Shown one piece after another: positions 1-8,311 of a stretch of DNA of 41,310 nt. The notes under the pieces were generated by a model. That model did not search any database, had not been told where the DNA came from, and worked only from the letters and a program-made list of their open reading frames with translations. Within the stretch, counting starts at the first letter, position 1, and every line of letters starts with the position of its first letter. The stretch is from an uncultured Bacteroidales bacterium (GTDB taxonomy: Bacteria > Bacteroidota > Bacteroidia > Bacteroidales > ML635J-15), in the NCBI GenBank assembly GCA_937899245.1, contig CALDKB010000012.1, positions 1 to 41,310 on the forward strand, given 5' to 3'. A program made the position numbers and the translations under genes.

Positions 1-421
1 GAGAAAATGTATTCAGCATAGATTCAAAACCTGTGAAAGTTTGCCAGAATGCGCGAGCCAAAAGATGTGCGCTGGGCAAGGACAATATTGGACATGCCCC
101 CGCATGGGGATATTGCGCCTCACAGAACATGCATTATTATGGCTACAAACTTCATGCATTGTGCGGAATTACAGGTGTGATACACTCCTATGACTTGACG
201 GCAGCAAATGTACACGATGGGCATATAAGCGATTTAGAAAAAGAATCGAAACGGTATTTTCACAACTAAACGACCATCTAATGATGATACGCAACTATGC
301 TAAAAAATCTAAAGGCCTCTTTAAAAGAATGTCCGCTAAAGTTGCGGCTTTTACAATGTTACAATATTTCAACTTTTGGAATCATAAACCTATCGGTCAA
401 GTCAAATATGCATTATTCTAA
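1..421 (+). pseudogene. IS982-family transposase remnant with internal deletion
   Basis: Two pieces of one transposase lie in different frames. The first is open from the left window edge to the stop at 267-269 and reads through FSIDSKPVKVC and GYCASQNMHYYGYKLHAL into LTAANVHD, matching the first half of the IS982 DDE catalytic domain. The second runs from about 245 to the stop at 419-421 and reads RIETVFSQLNDHLMMIRNYA and ends GQVKYALF, the usual IS982 C-terminus. The roughly 55-65 residues that normally join them, including the middle catalytic segment, are missing, and the junction near 236-250 shifts frame. The copy cannot encode a working transposase. The 5' end lies outside the window. 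Family assignment is by recognised motifs and is fairly secure; the exact element is not identified, and no clear right terminal repeat was confirmed. Confidence 0.85.
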
Positions 422-465
422 TTCATCCAACAGGGAATATTAAATAATACTGAAAACAAAAAAAT

Positions 466-1851
466 CTATTGCTCATTGTTTTTTAGTTCGTCAAACTTTG
501 CCCTCATGGTAGGATTATTCCTTGTAAGCTTCTTTATCGTCAAATCCTGAGCCTTATTGTTGGCCAGACGCAGATTGTTTTCCGAACCGATAAGAGCCTC
601 CTTGACTTTTGTCAAATGATCAATCGTCTTGTCAATCTCTTCAATTGCCTTTGCGAATTTCTCGGATGCCAGCCTATAGTTATTGCCAAATTTTGACTTG
701 AAATCCTCAATCTCGTTTTCGAAATTAGAGATGTCGATGTTTTGGTTACGCGCAATTGCCAATTCTGCTTTATACTGCACACTGTTCAAAGCGGCATTTC
801 GCAACAAAGTAATAATTGGAAGAAAGAACTGCGGACGAACCACGTACATCTTGGGATATTTATGAGAAACGTCAACAATACCGGTGTTATATAGGTCGCT
901 ATCAGACTCAAGCATAGAAACCAACACTGCATATTCGCAATTTTTCTCGTTTCTGTCCTTGTCGAGTTCCTTGAAAAAATCCTCGTTCCTATGCTTTGTA
1001 GAAGTCTGGTCTGCTTCGTTTTTCATTTCGAACATTATTGAAACGAACTCGATATTGTCATCAGTGAAATCCTTGAAAATGAAATCTCCCTTGGAGCCCG
1101 ACCTTGCATCGTTGTCCTTTTCAAAATATGCAGACTTAAAGGCTGTTGCTCTAATCTTTTCGAATTCGTTATGGCAATATACCTCCAACGACTCTCCTAT
1201 CATCTTTGTCGACTGCCTTGCCTTGAAATCCTTGTATAGCTCGACCTGTTCGCTCGCAATCTTTAGGTCGGACTCATATTTTGACTTCATTTCCTGCTCT
1301 TTGAGCTTGAAATTCGCAGCATCAGACTGAACCTTAATTGTCAACTCATTTATTTCCTTTTGCTTTGCATCAACAGCCTGATTTACCGCCAGTTTTCTTT
1401 CCATATCCTTATTCAGAAGCTGTTGTTTCAAATTTTCTATTTCGGCATTTTTCTCACTCTCAATTTTCGCCAGCTCGTTATCTCTTCTTGCCTTTTCCAA
1501 ACCAATCTCCGATTTCAGCCTTTGAATTTCAAGTTCCCTGGAACCAATCTCCTTATCCTTTCCCGCCATTGCATCTGCCAAGTCTACTTTTTTCTGTGAA
1601 TCGAAAGCACTGATTTGACTTTTAAGTCTCACTATTTCAGCATCTTTTTCACTCATTTTTTCCTTAAGCAAAGCATCCTTGCTAATTTCGGCGAGCTTTA
1701 CGGCACTCTCCTTGTCGGCAATAAAACGCTTTTCTCGCTCGGCAATCTCCGCATTAAACTCCTCGTTTCTTATTTGACTTACTATTGATTGGTAATCAGA
1801 CTCTTCAATCTGAAAAACCGTTCCGCATTTAGGGCATTTAATTTCAGGCAT
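466..1851 (-). CDS. DUF2130 coiled-coil protein with PD-(D/E)XK-like core
   Basis: A 461-residue protein of the DUF2130 family, whose function is not established. Residues 1-20 carry a single zinc-knuckle-like CPKC pair. Residues 25-210 are almost entirely Glu/Lys-rich heptad coiled coil (repeated EKxAEIxxLK patterns). Residues 212-350 are the conserved globular part: MIGESLE (E220), KGDFIF (D256) and FEMKNE (E275, K277) have the order and spacing of a PD-(D/E)XK nuclease active site. A second short coiled coil follows to the C-terminus. No signal peptide is visible, so it is probably cytosolic. It has its own TAAATTTG box upstream and follows an AAA+ gene that ends with a terminator, so the two are probably not cotranscribed. 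Nuclease activity is inferred from motif order only. Confidence 0.8.
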   Translation of the reverse strand: MPEIKCPKCGTVFQIEESDYQSIVSQIRNEEFNAEIAEREKRFIADKESAVKLAEISKDALLKEKMSEKDAEIVRLKSQISAFDSQKKVDLADAMAGKDKEIGSRELEIQRLKSEIGLEKARRDNELAKIESEKNAEIENLKQQLLNKDMERKLAVNQAVDAKQKEINELTIKVQSDAANFKLKEQEMKSKYESDLKIASEQVELYKDFKARQSTKMIGESLEVYCHNEFEKIRATAFKSAYFEKDNDARSGSKGDFIFKDFTDDNIEFVSIMFEMKNEADQTSTKHRNEDFFKELDKDRNEKNCEYAVLVSMLESDSDLYNTGIVDVSHKYPKMYVVRPQFFLPIITLLRNAALNSVQYKAELAIARNQNIDISNFENEIEDFKSKFGNNYRLASEKFAKAIEEIDKTIDHLTKVKEALIGSENNLRLANNKAQDLTIKKLTRNNPTMRAKFDELKNNEQ

Positions 1852-1873
1852 AATTACTTTCCTTTTAATAACG

Positions 1874-1881
1874 CAAATTTA
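1874..1881 (-). promoter_or_regulatory. -7 box TAAATTTG ahead of the DUF2130 gene
   Basis: On the minus strand the octamer TAAATTTG fits the Bacteroidetes TAnnTTTG consensus 22 bases before the ATG. No convincing TTTG partner is seen about 20 bases further upstream, where the terminator of the neighbouring gene lies. Confidence 0.45.
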
Positions 1882-1901
1882 TAAAAATTCTCACACATTC
1901 T

Positions 1902-1935
1902 AAAAAAGAGACCCATCCCATAGCGGGACAGCCTC
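1902..1935 (-). terminator. Rho-independent terminator after the AAA+ gene
   Basis: Read on the minus strand, a GC-rich hairpin (inner stem TCCC/GGGA with loop GCTAT, outer GAG/CTC, with G-U pairs between) is followed directly by six T. It lies about 30 bases past the AAA+ stop codon and separates that gene from the DUF2130 gene. Confidence 0.65.
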
Positions 1936-1965
1936 GAAAAACAAATCAAAGAATAACCGATTCTT

Positions 1966-3753
1966 CTAAAATCCGACCCTTGTCATCTTGCTCTTACTAA
2001 TCTTTTCATTCTTGCAAAGGTCGTCGATGAAGCTGAAGTCCGGCCTATTGCCATGAAGCACTTCCTCCATCACCATCTTACGAACGACATTATCGATTTC
2101 GCCACCTGAGAAATCGTACTTTGTGGCAAGTTTCCGGCAGTCTTCATCGCTCAGCCAATCGACTTTGCTTTTCCATATATCTTTCTTCGCCTCTACAGTC
2201 GGCTGGTCGAACTTGACCTTAAAAATAAACCTACGCTCGAATGCAGGATCTAGGTTGTCGGTAAGGTTGGTGGTAGCAATAAGGATTCCTTCCAAGTTTT
2301 CCATTTCCTCGAGGATAATGTTCTGGATTGCATTTTCGGTTTGCGCAAGGTTTGAGCGACCAACTTCCTGGCGTTTGCTGAACAAAGCATCGGCCTCGTT
2401 GAAAAGCAATATTGGTGTAACGTCCTCATTCTTGCACATCTCACGATAATTGGTAAAGATTCTCTTTACAATCTTTTCGCTTTCGCCAAACCAACACGAC
2501 TTGCTAGCACTAATGTCAACATGATATATTTTTCGGCCAGTTGCCTTTGATATCTGCTTGACCGTTTCGGTTTTCCCTGTACCCGGCATACCATATAACA
2601 TTATTGCCACGCCCTTCGAAAAGCCATTACTTTCCATTCGAGTCTGCAGTTCATGGAACTTGTCTTCCATCAAATTAGCACGGATAAACTCAATCTGCTT
2701 TTGCAAATCAGCAGAATAGAACATTTTTTTCTGTGGTATTTGATCCGGCAGAATAAAATTTTTGTCATCCTTTTTTTGCTTCGAGAACAATTCAAAATCG
2801 GTACCGAGGAACAATTTTTGGCCTTCGTCTGTTAGAAAGATGGATGCTTCCGCAAAAAATGTAGCTTCCGTCTTATCAACCAGACCAGATTCAATTAACG
2901 CATGGCTTGCATCCATAATTTGTCGAGCAACCTTCATCTTATCACGCGTTTGATCATAAATATCATTCAATGTACACTCAATGTCTGTACGATGGTATCG
3001 AGGGTTGTTGACAAAATCATCGCAGCATTCATAGAAAAGAATTCTATCCATAATATCCAGCGACGGCTTTCCTAACATAGACGAAACGAACTCCATATCA
3101 CTGTTTCTACGTTCATAATCTTTAACAATCTCCACTAAATCACGAGTGCAAATATCATCGTTTGATCGCAGCTCAATCGCATCAGAAACCTTGCCGCAGA
3201 AATCATATCTGTCAAGTTCCTTCACAGGAATACGTTCGTACTTTGAATTGCAATTAATTGCATTTGCCAATGTCTGGTCAACCCTATACTGGTTGCTACG
3301 GCGTACAGCAGAACGAACTAGAACGCCTTTTTCGCAAAGAGAATCAAAATATCTGCGCAATGGAATAAAATCAATGCTGCTTAGCGACAAATAATTTGTA
3401 ACGTCGCCAACATCAACAGTATTGTCCGATTCTATTTGCTTTGTATACAGTGCAACCAGCAGCAATGCCTCAACGTTATCAAGCTGGGCAAATTCTGCGA
3501 ACTGCGACAACTGACGGCGAAGACCAGGAAGTTCACTCTTCTTAAGGTTATATCCCGTATTGCGTTTGCGACGGCCTAAAGGGAAACTATTATTATCAAA
3601 ATCCTCTTCTTTTCCTTCGTCAAAATTTGGCTTTGTGTAAAAATTTGGCAAAAGAATGCTCAACATTGCATTCTTACTGTTTTCGAGCTTTCTCGACAAA
3701 TTACAAAACACCTGTAGCGCATCAAAAGGCTGTTCTTCTTTCTTCTTTCCCAT
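1966..3753 (-). CDS. AAA+ ATPase with FNEAD-type Walker B
   Basis: A 595-residue single-AAA ATPase. Residues 1-340 are a family-specific N-terminal region with a winged-helix-like stretch around 90-165. The AAA module follows: Walker A GMPGTGKT (388-395), Walker B ILLFNEAD (448-455), sensor 1 ATTN (493-496), arginine finger region DPAFERRF (502-509) and sensor 2 GGEIDNVVRK (about 550). The Walker B aspartate is Asn (FNEAD rather than a DE pair), with the catalytic Glu kept; my recollection is that a group of classic-clade AAA proteins share this, so it need not mean loss of function. No membrane segment or signal is present. Substrate is unknown; family members are usually annotated as CDC48-like or 'ATPase, central region'. 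A TATGTTTG box sits upstream and a terminator follows. Confidence 0.85.
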   Translation of the reverse strand: MGKKKEEQPFDALQVFCNLSRKLENSKNAMLSILLPNFYTKPNFDEGKEEDFDNNSFPLGRRKRNTGYNLKKSELPGLRRQLSQFAEFAQLDNVEALLLVALYTKQIESDNTVDVGDVTNYLSLSSIDFIPLRRYFDSLCEKGVLVRSAVRRSNQYRVDQTLANAINCNSKYERIPVKELDRYDFCGKVSDAIELRSNDDICTRDLVEIVKDYERRNSDMEFVSSMLGKPSLDIMDRILFYECCDDFVNNPRYHRTDIECTLNDIYDQTRDKMKVARQIMDASHALIESGLVDKTEATFFAEASIFLTDEGQKLFLGTDFELFSKQKKDDKNFILPDQIPQKKMFYSADLQKQIEFIRANLMEDKFHELQTRMESNGFSKGVAIMLYGMPGTGKTETVKQISKATGRKIYHVDISASKSCWFGESEKIVKRIFTNYREMCKNEDVTPILLFNEADALFSKRQEVGRSNLAQTENAIQNIILEEMENLEGILIATTNLTDNLDPAFERRFIFKVKFDQPTVEAKKDIWKSKVDWLSDEDCRKLATKYDFSGGEIDNVVRKMVMEEVLHGNRPDFSFIDDLCKNEKISKSKMTRVGF

Positions 3754-3888
3754 TTCTTATAGTATTATATTATTTATCCAAGACTTGATATTGACATTTC
3801 GGCAAATTCATTCCTTTGCTGCGACCACCTATAATAATTTTGTTTGAAATAAAATTTACCTGCATGTCTTTTTCTCATTTTCCCAATG

Positions 3889-3896
3889 CAAACATA
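3889..3896 (-). promoter_or_regulatory. -7 box TATGTTTG ahead of the AAA+ gene
   Basis: The minus-strand octamer TATGTTTG matches TAnnTTTG. It would give a leader of roughly 130 bases for the AAA+ gene. No upstream TTTG at the usual distance. Confidence 0.4.
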
Positions 3897-4073
3897 CACT
3901 CCCGACATCCACTTTTTTGAAAATAGATGCAAAAAGTTTTATTTATTTTCGACACTTGTCATAAAACGTTAGTAATCAAAACCAAAGGCACTACAATAAT
4001 CTAACATCCACATACCGGTCCAAAATGGGAAAATAAAACCGCCACCAGATAGTGAGCAATTCAAAAATCCGTT

Positions 4074-4081
4074 TAACTTTG
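4074..4081 (+). promoter_or_regulatory. -7 box TAACTTTG ahead of the HAD phosphatase gene
   Basis: TAACTTTG fits the Bacteroidetes -7 consensus and ends 16 bases before the ATG, a leader length common in this phylum. The -33 element is weak or absent. Confidence 0.5.
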
Positions 4082-4097
4082 CATAAAAATTCAAAAA

Positions 4098-4715
4098 ATG
4101 GATAACATCAAGAATCTGATATTCGATTTCGGCAACGTCATTATTGACATCGACACCAAACTCAGCGAAATTGCATTCTCAAAATACGGGATGAACAACT
4201 TCTCGGAGCTTTACACCCTAGCTTCGCAAAATCAGCTTTTCGACCTTCTGGAAACTGGCAAGATAAACGAAAAGGACTTTTACAGCGAATTTCGCAAAAT
4301 TTCGGGTTGCACGCTCAACGACAAGATTCTTGAAGAATGCTGGAATGCTCTGCTCATAGGATTTCCTGCACCTCGCATTGAAATGCTAAAACGCCTGAAG
4401 GCAGAGGGCAAATATCGCACTTTCATACTCAGCAACACAAACATCATCCACTATAAGGCGTACACCAAAACACTCGCCGACACCTATAATGTATTAACAT
4501 ACGACGAGCTCGTCGAGCACGCATACTTTTCACATGAAATTGGATTCCGCAAGCCAGGACGCGAAATTTTCGACTATATTGCCGAACATTCGCACCTAAA
4601 ACCGGAAGAAAGCTTATTCATCGACGACAATCCGACAAACATTGACGCTGCAAAACTGTTAGGATTCAACACAATCCTGCTCAACGACAGAGATATGTCG
4701 GAACTTGAATTCTAA
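4098..4715 (+). CDS. HAD-IA phosphatase, YihX-like (sugar phosphate phosphatase)
   Basis: A 205-residue cytosolic haloacid-dehalogenase-superfamily enzyme. Motif I is IFDFGNVIIDID with nucleophile D10 and a Gly where many HAD phosphatases have the second Asp; the same FDxGNV pattern occurs in E. coli YihX, an alpha-glucose-1-phosphate phosphatase. Motif II is ILSNTN (S112), motif III RKPGREIF (K152), motif IV FIDDN (D176, D177). The cap region (about 20-95) is the helical type typical of subclass IA. It is followed 29 bases later by pgi in the same direction, which fits a role in hexose-phosphate balance, but the true substrate cannot be read from sequence. Length is normal for the family, and the ATG follows a good -7 box. 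Confidence 0.85.
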   Translation: MDNIKNLIFDFGNVIIDIDTKLSEIAFSKYGMNNFSELYTLASQNQLFDLLETGKINEKDFYSEFRKISGCTLNDKILEECWNALLIGFPAPRIEMLKRLKAEGKYRTFILSNTNIIHYKAYTKTLADTYNVLTYDELVEHAYFSHEIGFRKPGREIFDYIAEHSHLKPEESLFIDDNPTNIDAAKLLGFNTILLNDRDMSELEF

Positions 4716-4744
4716 ATAGCACTTAATATCAAAAAAATATCATC

Positions 4745-6016
4745 ATGAAACTGAACATTGAAAATGCATTAAGATTTGTCAACAAGACCGAATACTCCGA
4801 AATGTGCAAGAAGGCACAGGAAAAATTGAACGTCCTGAACTCCGGCACCGGTGAAGGCAACGACTTTCTCGGTTGGATTGACCTTCCGAACAGTTATAGC
4901 GACGAAGATATAGAAGACATATACAACATTGCCGACCGCATGCGCGAGCTCGACTGCGTGGTAATGATTGGAATCGGTGGCTCGTACCTTGGAGCCAAAG
5001 CAACAATCGAGGCACTGAAACCACATTTCGACAAACTAGATACGGAAATTATTTTCGCCGGACATACTCTTAGCGGAAACTATCATGCCGAACTTATCGA
5101 ATACCTTAAGGACAAGGATTTCGGAATCGTTGTCATTTCTAAATCAGGTACAACAACCGAACCGGCAGTTGCATTCCGACTACTGTATGCCGAAATGCAA
5201 AAGCGCTTCGACAAGAAGACCATCCGCGACCGAGTTGTAGTAATAACCGACGAGAACAAAGGCGCACTTCGTACACTTTGCGACAAAGAAGGTTTCGACG
5301 ACTTCATAATAGCCGACAATGTTGGCGGTCGCTTCTCTGTTCTTTCGCCTGTTGGACTGCTGCCGATTGCCATCGCCGGTTTCGATATCGAGGAAATGCT
5401 ACACGGAGCATCTATGGCTCAGGACTTCTGCTTCGAAAACAGTGAAAACAACCCTGCAATCCAATATGCCGCAATCCGCAACTTACTATACAACGGCGGC
5501 AAGAAGGTCGAACTTATGGTCAACTACAACCCACGCCTCAGCTACTTTGCCGAATGGTGGAAACAACTTTACGGCGAAAGCGAAGGAAAAGGCAACAAGG
5601 GACTTTTCCCCGCTTCGGTTTCATACACAACCGACCTGCACTCGCTAGGACAGTTTGTTCAACAAGGCGACCATATTTTGTTTGAGACAGTCCTTTGGGT
5701 AAACGACGACAGCGATGCGCCAACCGTTCCGCACGACGACGAAAACCTCGACAAGCTGAACTACCTCGAAAGCAAGAACATGGAATACATAAACAGCAAG
5801 GCTGCAGAAGGAACAATGAATGCCCATGTAGCAGGCAACGTGCCGAACATTCGCTTCGAAATTGACGCAGTTGACGAATACAACCTTGGATTCATGATGT
5901 ATTTCTTCGAAATTGCTTGCGGAATCAGCGCTTATATTCTTGGCGTAAATCCATTCAACCAGCCTGGTGTCGAAGATTACAAGAAGGAAATGTTCCGTTT
6001 GCTCGGAAAGATTTAA
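4745..6016 (+). CDS. pgi: Glucose-6-phosphate isomerase
   Basis: Interconverts glucose 6-phosphate and fructose 6-phosphate in glycolysis/gluconeogenesis. The 423-residue length is that of the short bacterial PGI type. Visible family motifs: GIGGSYLGAKA (75-85) and SKSGTTTEPAVAF (132-144) of the SIS domains that hold the phosphate, GGRFSVLSPVGLLP (194-207), YGESEGKGNKG (276-286) with the catalytic Glu region, DLHS (297-300) with the ring-opening His, and NPFNQPGVE (402-410) near the C-terminus. All key segments are present and the reading frame is intact. It lies between the YihX-like phosphatase and idi on the same strand. Confidence 0.96.
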   Translation: MKLNIENALRFVNKTEYSEMCKKAQEKLNVLNSGTGEGNDFLGWIDLPNSYSDEDIEDIYNIADRMRELDCVVMIGIGGSYLGAKATIEALKPHFDKLDTEIIFAGHTLSGNYHAELIEYLKDKDFGIVVISKSGTTTEPAVAFRLLYAEMQKRFDKKTIRDRVVVITDENKGALRTLCDKEGFDDFIIADNVGGRFSVLSPVGLLPIAIAGFDIEEMLHGASMAQDFCFENSENNPAIQYAAIRNLLYNGGKKVELMVNYNPRLSYFAEWWKQLYGESEGKGNKGLFPASVSYTTDLHSLGQFVQQGDHILFETVLWVNDDSDAPTVPHDDENLDKLNYLESKNMEYINSKAAEGTMNAHVAGNVPNIRFEIDAVDEYNLGFMMYFFEIACGISAYILGVNPFNQPGVEDYKKEMFRLLGKI

Positions 6017-6052
6017 AGTCAATTTTTAATCAAAAATCATCCTTCCCTCGTC

Positions 6053-6073
6053 ATTCTGAACATGATTCAGAAT
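6053..6073. repeat. Small palindrome between pgi and idi
   Basis: A perfect 8-bp inverted repeat ATTCTGAA/TTCAGAAT around a 5-base loop, in the 80-base gap between pgi and idi. It resembles the short dispersed palindromes scattered in Bacteroidota intergenic DNA. No T-run follows, so a terminator role is doubtful. Confidence 0.5.
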
Positions 6074-6096
6074 CTGGAGGAAAGGATTTTTGCCAC

Positions 6097-6603
6097 ATGG
6101 AAAACATCGCACTAGTATCAGCAGAAGACATAATTACAGGTTATGCGCCAAAAATGCACGTTCACCAGCAAGGGCTGTTGCATCGGGCATTCTCAATCGT
6201 AATTTACAATGACGAAGGTGAAATGCTGATACAAAAGCGTGCCTCATCGAAATATCATTCGGGTGAATTATGGACAAATGCCTGCTGCAGTCATCTCGTC
6301 GAGGAAAAAGATTTTGAAGAATACATGCACGAACGCCTAAAGCACGAAATGGGCTTCGACTGCGAACTGAAATTTTCGTTCAAATTCCACTACATCGCAA
6401 ACTTCGAGAATGGTCTTACCGAAAACGAAATCGACCACGTCTATACTGGCAAATGGAACGGAACTCCGCATCCCGACCCTACCGAAGCCGATGATTACCG
6501 CTGGATGAGCATTGAGGAAATTAGCGAGAATATTGCCAAACACCCCGAAAATTTCACATACTGGTTTAAGGAAATCATCTTAAGATTGCACGCAAAAATT
6601 TAA
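6097..6603 (+). CDS. idi: Isopentenyl-diphosphate delta-isomerase, type I (Nudix fold)
   Basis: Converts isopentenyl diphosphate to dimethylallyl diphosphate for isoprenoid synthesis. The ATG at 6097 gives 168 residues, the usual size; the frame stays open further upstream into pgi, but that part is not family-like. Motifs: H21 and H23 region (KMHVHQQG), LIQKRASSKYHSGELW, catalytic Cys in TNACCSH (C63/C64), Nudix-like region around 72-86 (FEEYMHERLKHEMG), catalytic Glu in ENEIDHVY (109-116), and WMSIEE near the end. Type I enzymes use a divalent metal and are soluble. It follows pgi by 80 bases. An isoprenoid-lipid recycling gene (uppP) also lies in this window, but they are not linked transcriptionally. 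Confidence 0.93.
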   Translation: MENIALVSAEDIITGYAPKMHVHQQGLLHRAFSIVIYNDEGEMLIQKRASSKYHSGELWTNACCSHLVEEKDFEEYMHERLKHEMGFDCELKFSFKFHYIANFENGLTENEIDHVYTGKWNGTPHPDPTEADDYRWMSIEEISENIAKHPENFTYWFKEIILRLHAKI

Positions 6604-6622
6604 AACACAGCACATTGCACGA

Positions 6623-6655
6623 ATTATGCAAATTGAATAATGTGATTTGCATAAT
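6623..6655. terminator. Inverted repeat between convergent idi and prsW-like genes
   Basis: A perfect 11-bp inverted repeat ATTATGCAAAT/ATTTGCATAAT with an 11-base loop lies in the 123-base gap between two converging genes. Its position suggests a bidirectional transcription end, but the stem is AT-rich and no T-tract follows, so this is tentative. Confidence 0.4.
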
Positions 6656-6726
6656 GTAAATTGAAAATAATTGGACAAGAGAACTACGCATGCAAGGTAG
6701 TCTAACAGATTCTGCCGTTATGTCTC

Positions 6727-7506
6727 CTACCTATCAAAGAAATCCTTCATATTGTCTATCTGCTGGTCGTCAACGACATCGTCAATATTTTGAGATTTGT
6801 CCTTGAACGAACGCCAATACCGGAAAGGTGAAGCCTCTACATGCTGGGAGATTTTCTTCAGGCACAAACGCCATAAAAGAAATATGAAAACGTAGAATAA
6901 AATTGTCAGCAATGTTGCAAATCCTTCCGACACAACATCGGAAACCATAAGTATTGAATCATAAATGCCATGTGCCAGAATAGGTGCCACTAGCGTCATC
7001 ATCCAGTTCCAGCCACGACGCTTTACGGTAAATTTTGCCATCGACAGGAAGAAGCCCATAAGCACGGCATCAAGGAAATGCCCTGGAACAGCGAACAAAG
7101 CCCTTCCCCACGCACACGACGGATCTTCAAAGACATACATTACATTTTCGACAGTTGCAAAGCCCATCGAAACGCACACGGCATACACAATGCCATCCAT
7201 TCGCTCGTTGAAATCCTTGCTTCGCCAAATAATCAGAATCAGAATTAAAAACTTTGACAATTCCTCGGGAATTGCAGCAGAAAAGAATGCCGTCGCTATT
7301 TGCTGCATAACAGCACCGTCGAAGATATACGGAACTGTGTCCAGGTCAAAAATAAATATAAGAATCAGGTCAAGCGGTACGGAAAGCATGCCGAGGAAGA
7401 ATGCCTTAACAATTTTCCCAACAGGTTCACGCTCGTACTTATCGCGTATAAGTATATACACAATAAGCACAATAGCCGGAACAACAGCGACAGCTAATGT
7501 CCACAT
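6727..7506 (-). CDS. PrsW-family intramembrane metalloprotease
   Basis: A 259-residue polytopic membrane protein with about seven hydrophobic segments. The family signature is present: AIPEELSK (E81, E82) in a membrane helix, ATVEN (E120, N121), PGHFLDAVLMG (H143) and LAHGIYDS (H179), the residues expected to hold the catalytic metal of this Abi/CAAX-protease-related superfamily. In Bacillus, PrsW cuts the anti-sigma factor RsiW; no such partner is visible here. It is the last gene of a tight leftward operon, starting one base after the thioesterase stop codon. The C-terminal tail (about 225-259) is acidic and probably cytoplasmic. Confidence 0.87.
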   Translation of the reverse strand: MWTLAVAVVPAIVLIVYILIRDKYEREPVGKIVKAFFLGMLSVPLDLILIFIFDLDTVPYIFDGAVMQQIATAFFSAAIPEELSKFLILILIIWRSKDFNERMDGIVYAVCVSMGFATVENVMYVFEDPSCAWGRALFAVPGHFLDAVLMGFFLSMAKFTVKRRGWNWMMTLVAPILAHGIYDSILMVSDVVSEGFATLLTILFYVFIFLLWRLCLKKISQHVEASPFRYWRSFKDKSQNIDDVVDDQQIDNMKDFFDR

Positions 7507-7507
7507 T

Positions 7508-7882
7508 TTACTTGGTCATGAATTTTTCAACATTAATGACGAAACGCTCATGCGTACCTTCGCCAATAACATCGCCCTTATCGTCGCGAGCTACAACCTT
7601 GAACACAATACGCCTGCGGTCAATCTCAACAATCTCGGACTGGCATGTAACAACAGTACCGAGCGGACTTGCCTTCTTGTGCGCAACGTTAATATGAGTA
7701 CCGACAGTACCTTCGCCATCAGCAAGGAACGGCATAACCGAACGATAACATGTTTTTTCCATCAATGCTATCATTGCTGGAGTTGCATAAACTTCAACAA
7801 GACCGCTTCCGTATGCTGCAGCTGTATTTTCGTGGCGGACAACTTCCTTCTCCTCTCCACAAATTCCAAGCTTTAGATCCAT
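7508..7882 (-). CDS. Hotdog-fold thioesterase, FlK-like
   Basis: A 124-residue single-domain hotdog protein. The pattern VYATPAMIALMEKTC followed by GTVGTHINVAHKKASPLGT and RRIVFKVVARDD matches the fluoroacetyl-CoA thioesterase-like (FlK) group, with Thr34, Glu42 and His69 or nearby residues in the expected active-site positions. Family members hydrolyse acyl-CoA thioesters; most are of unknown substrate, and there is no reason to assume fluoroacetyl-CoA here. It is the middle gene of a three-gene operon, two bases after the OsmC-like gene and one base before the prsW-like gene. Confidence 0.85.
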   Translation of the reverse strand: MDLKLGICGEEKEVVRHENTAAAYGSGLVEVYATPAMIALMEKTCYRSVMPFLADGEGTVGTHINVAHKKASPLGTVVTCQSEIVEIDRRRIVFKVVARDDKGDVIGEGTHERFVINVEKFMTK

Positions 7883-7884
7883 AA

Positions 7885-8289
7885 CTAGAATTTAAAGGTT
7901 ATTGTCTGTTTAACTTCCGGACTCAACGAGCGCGAAACTGGGCAAGTCTCTGGAATTCTTCTGATTATAGTCTGCTGCTTTTCGGTCAAACTGCACATCG
8001 AATAGTCGAAATCAATCTTAACTTCTGCTACACGGCGCGGATTTTCATTCATGATTTTTTCAATTTGAGCGGTAGCTCCATCAATTGAAAAGTCGTATGT
8101 CTGCGCTGTAATGCCAGTAATTGTAAAAATACAGTCACACAATGCAGTTGCAAGCAAATCGGTTGGAGAGAAAGCCTCGCCTTTTCCGTGATTATCCAAT
8201 GGTGCATCAGTATTAATCATGCAACCAGATTGCAAATGGGTGTTTTCCGTACGAAGTCCACCAACGTACTTAGATGTCATCTTTGTCAT
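7885..8289 (-). CDS. OsmC/Ohr-family protein
   Basis: A 134-residue OsmC-like protein. These are dimeric thiol peroxidases or relatives that reduce organic hydroperoxides through two cysteines. The two expected cysteines are visible: one in LLATALCDC (about 49-51) at the start of the central helix and one in TCPVSRSL (about 114). The PTDLLATALC stretch is typical of the family. First gene of the operon with the thioesterase and prsW-like gene. A TAAATTTG box at 8321-8328, inside the neighbouring inverted repeat, is placed to serve as its promoter. General OsmC subfamily; a specific role in oxidative stress is inferred. Confidence 0.88.
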   Translation of the reverse strand: MTKMTSKYVGGLRTENTHLQSGCMINTDAPLDNHGKGEAFSPTDLLATALCDCIFTITGITAQTYDFSIDGATAQIEKIMNENPRRVAEVKIDFDYSMCSLTEKQQTIIRRIPETCPVSRSLSPEVKQTITFKF

Positions 8290-8311
8290 AAGCCTCTTAC
8301 TTAAATTATTA

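Larger units (their letters stand above)
3754..4097. other. Divergent intergenic region between AAA+ and HAD genes
   Basis: AT-rich 344-base gap between divergently transcribed genes. It holds one -7-like box in each direction (3889-3896 minus, 4074-4081 plus). No ORF, tRNA-like fold or strong hairpin was seen in the rest. Confidence 0.6.

Noticed and set aside
466..3753. DUF2130 plus AAA+ ATPase as a defined phage-defence operon
   Set aside because: A terminator and separate promoter boxes lie between them, and neither matches a named defence family that I can confirm.
5917..6603. A 228-residue start for the IPP isomerase
   Set aside because: The first 60 residues overlap pgi and the palindrome, and are not family-like; the ATG at 6097 gives the usual length.
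6965..7876. 303-codon plus-strand ORF antisense to the prsW-like and thioesterase genes
   Set aside because: The minus-strand frames have clear families and motifs; the plus-strand product has none.
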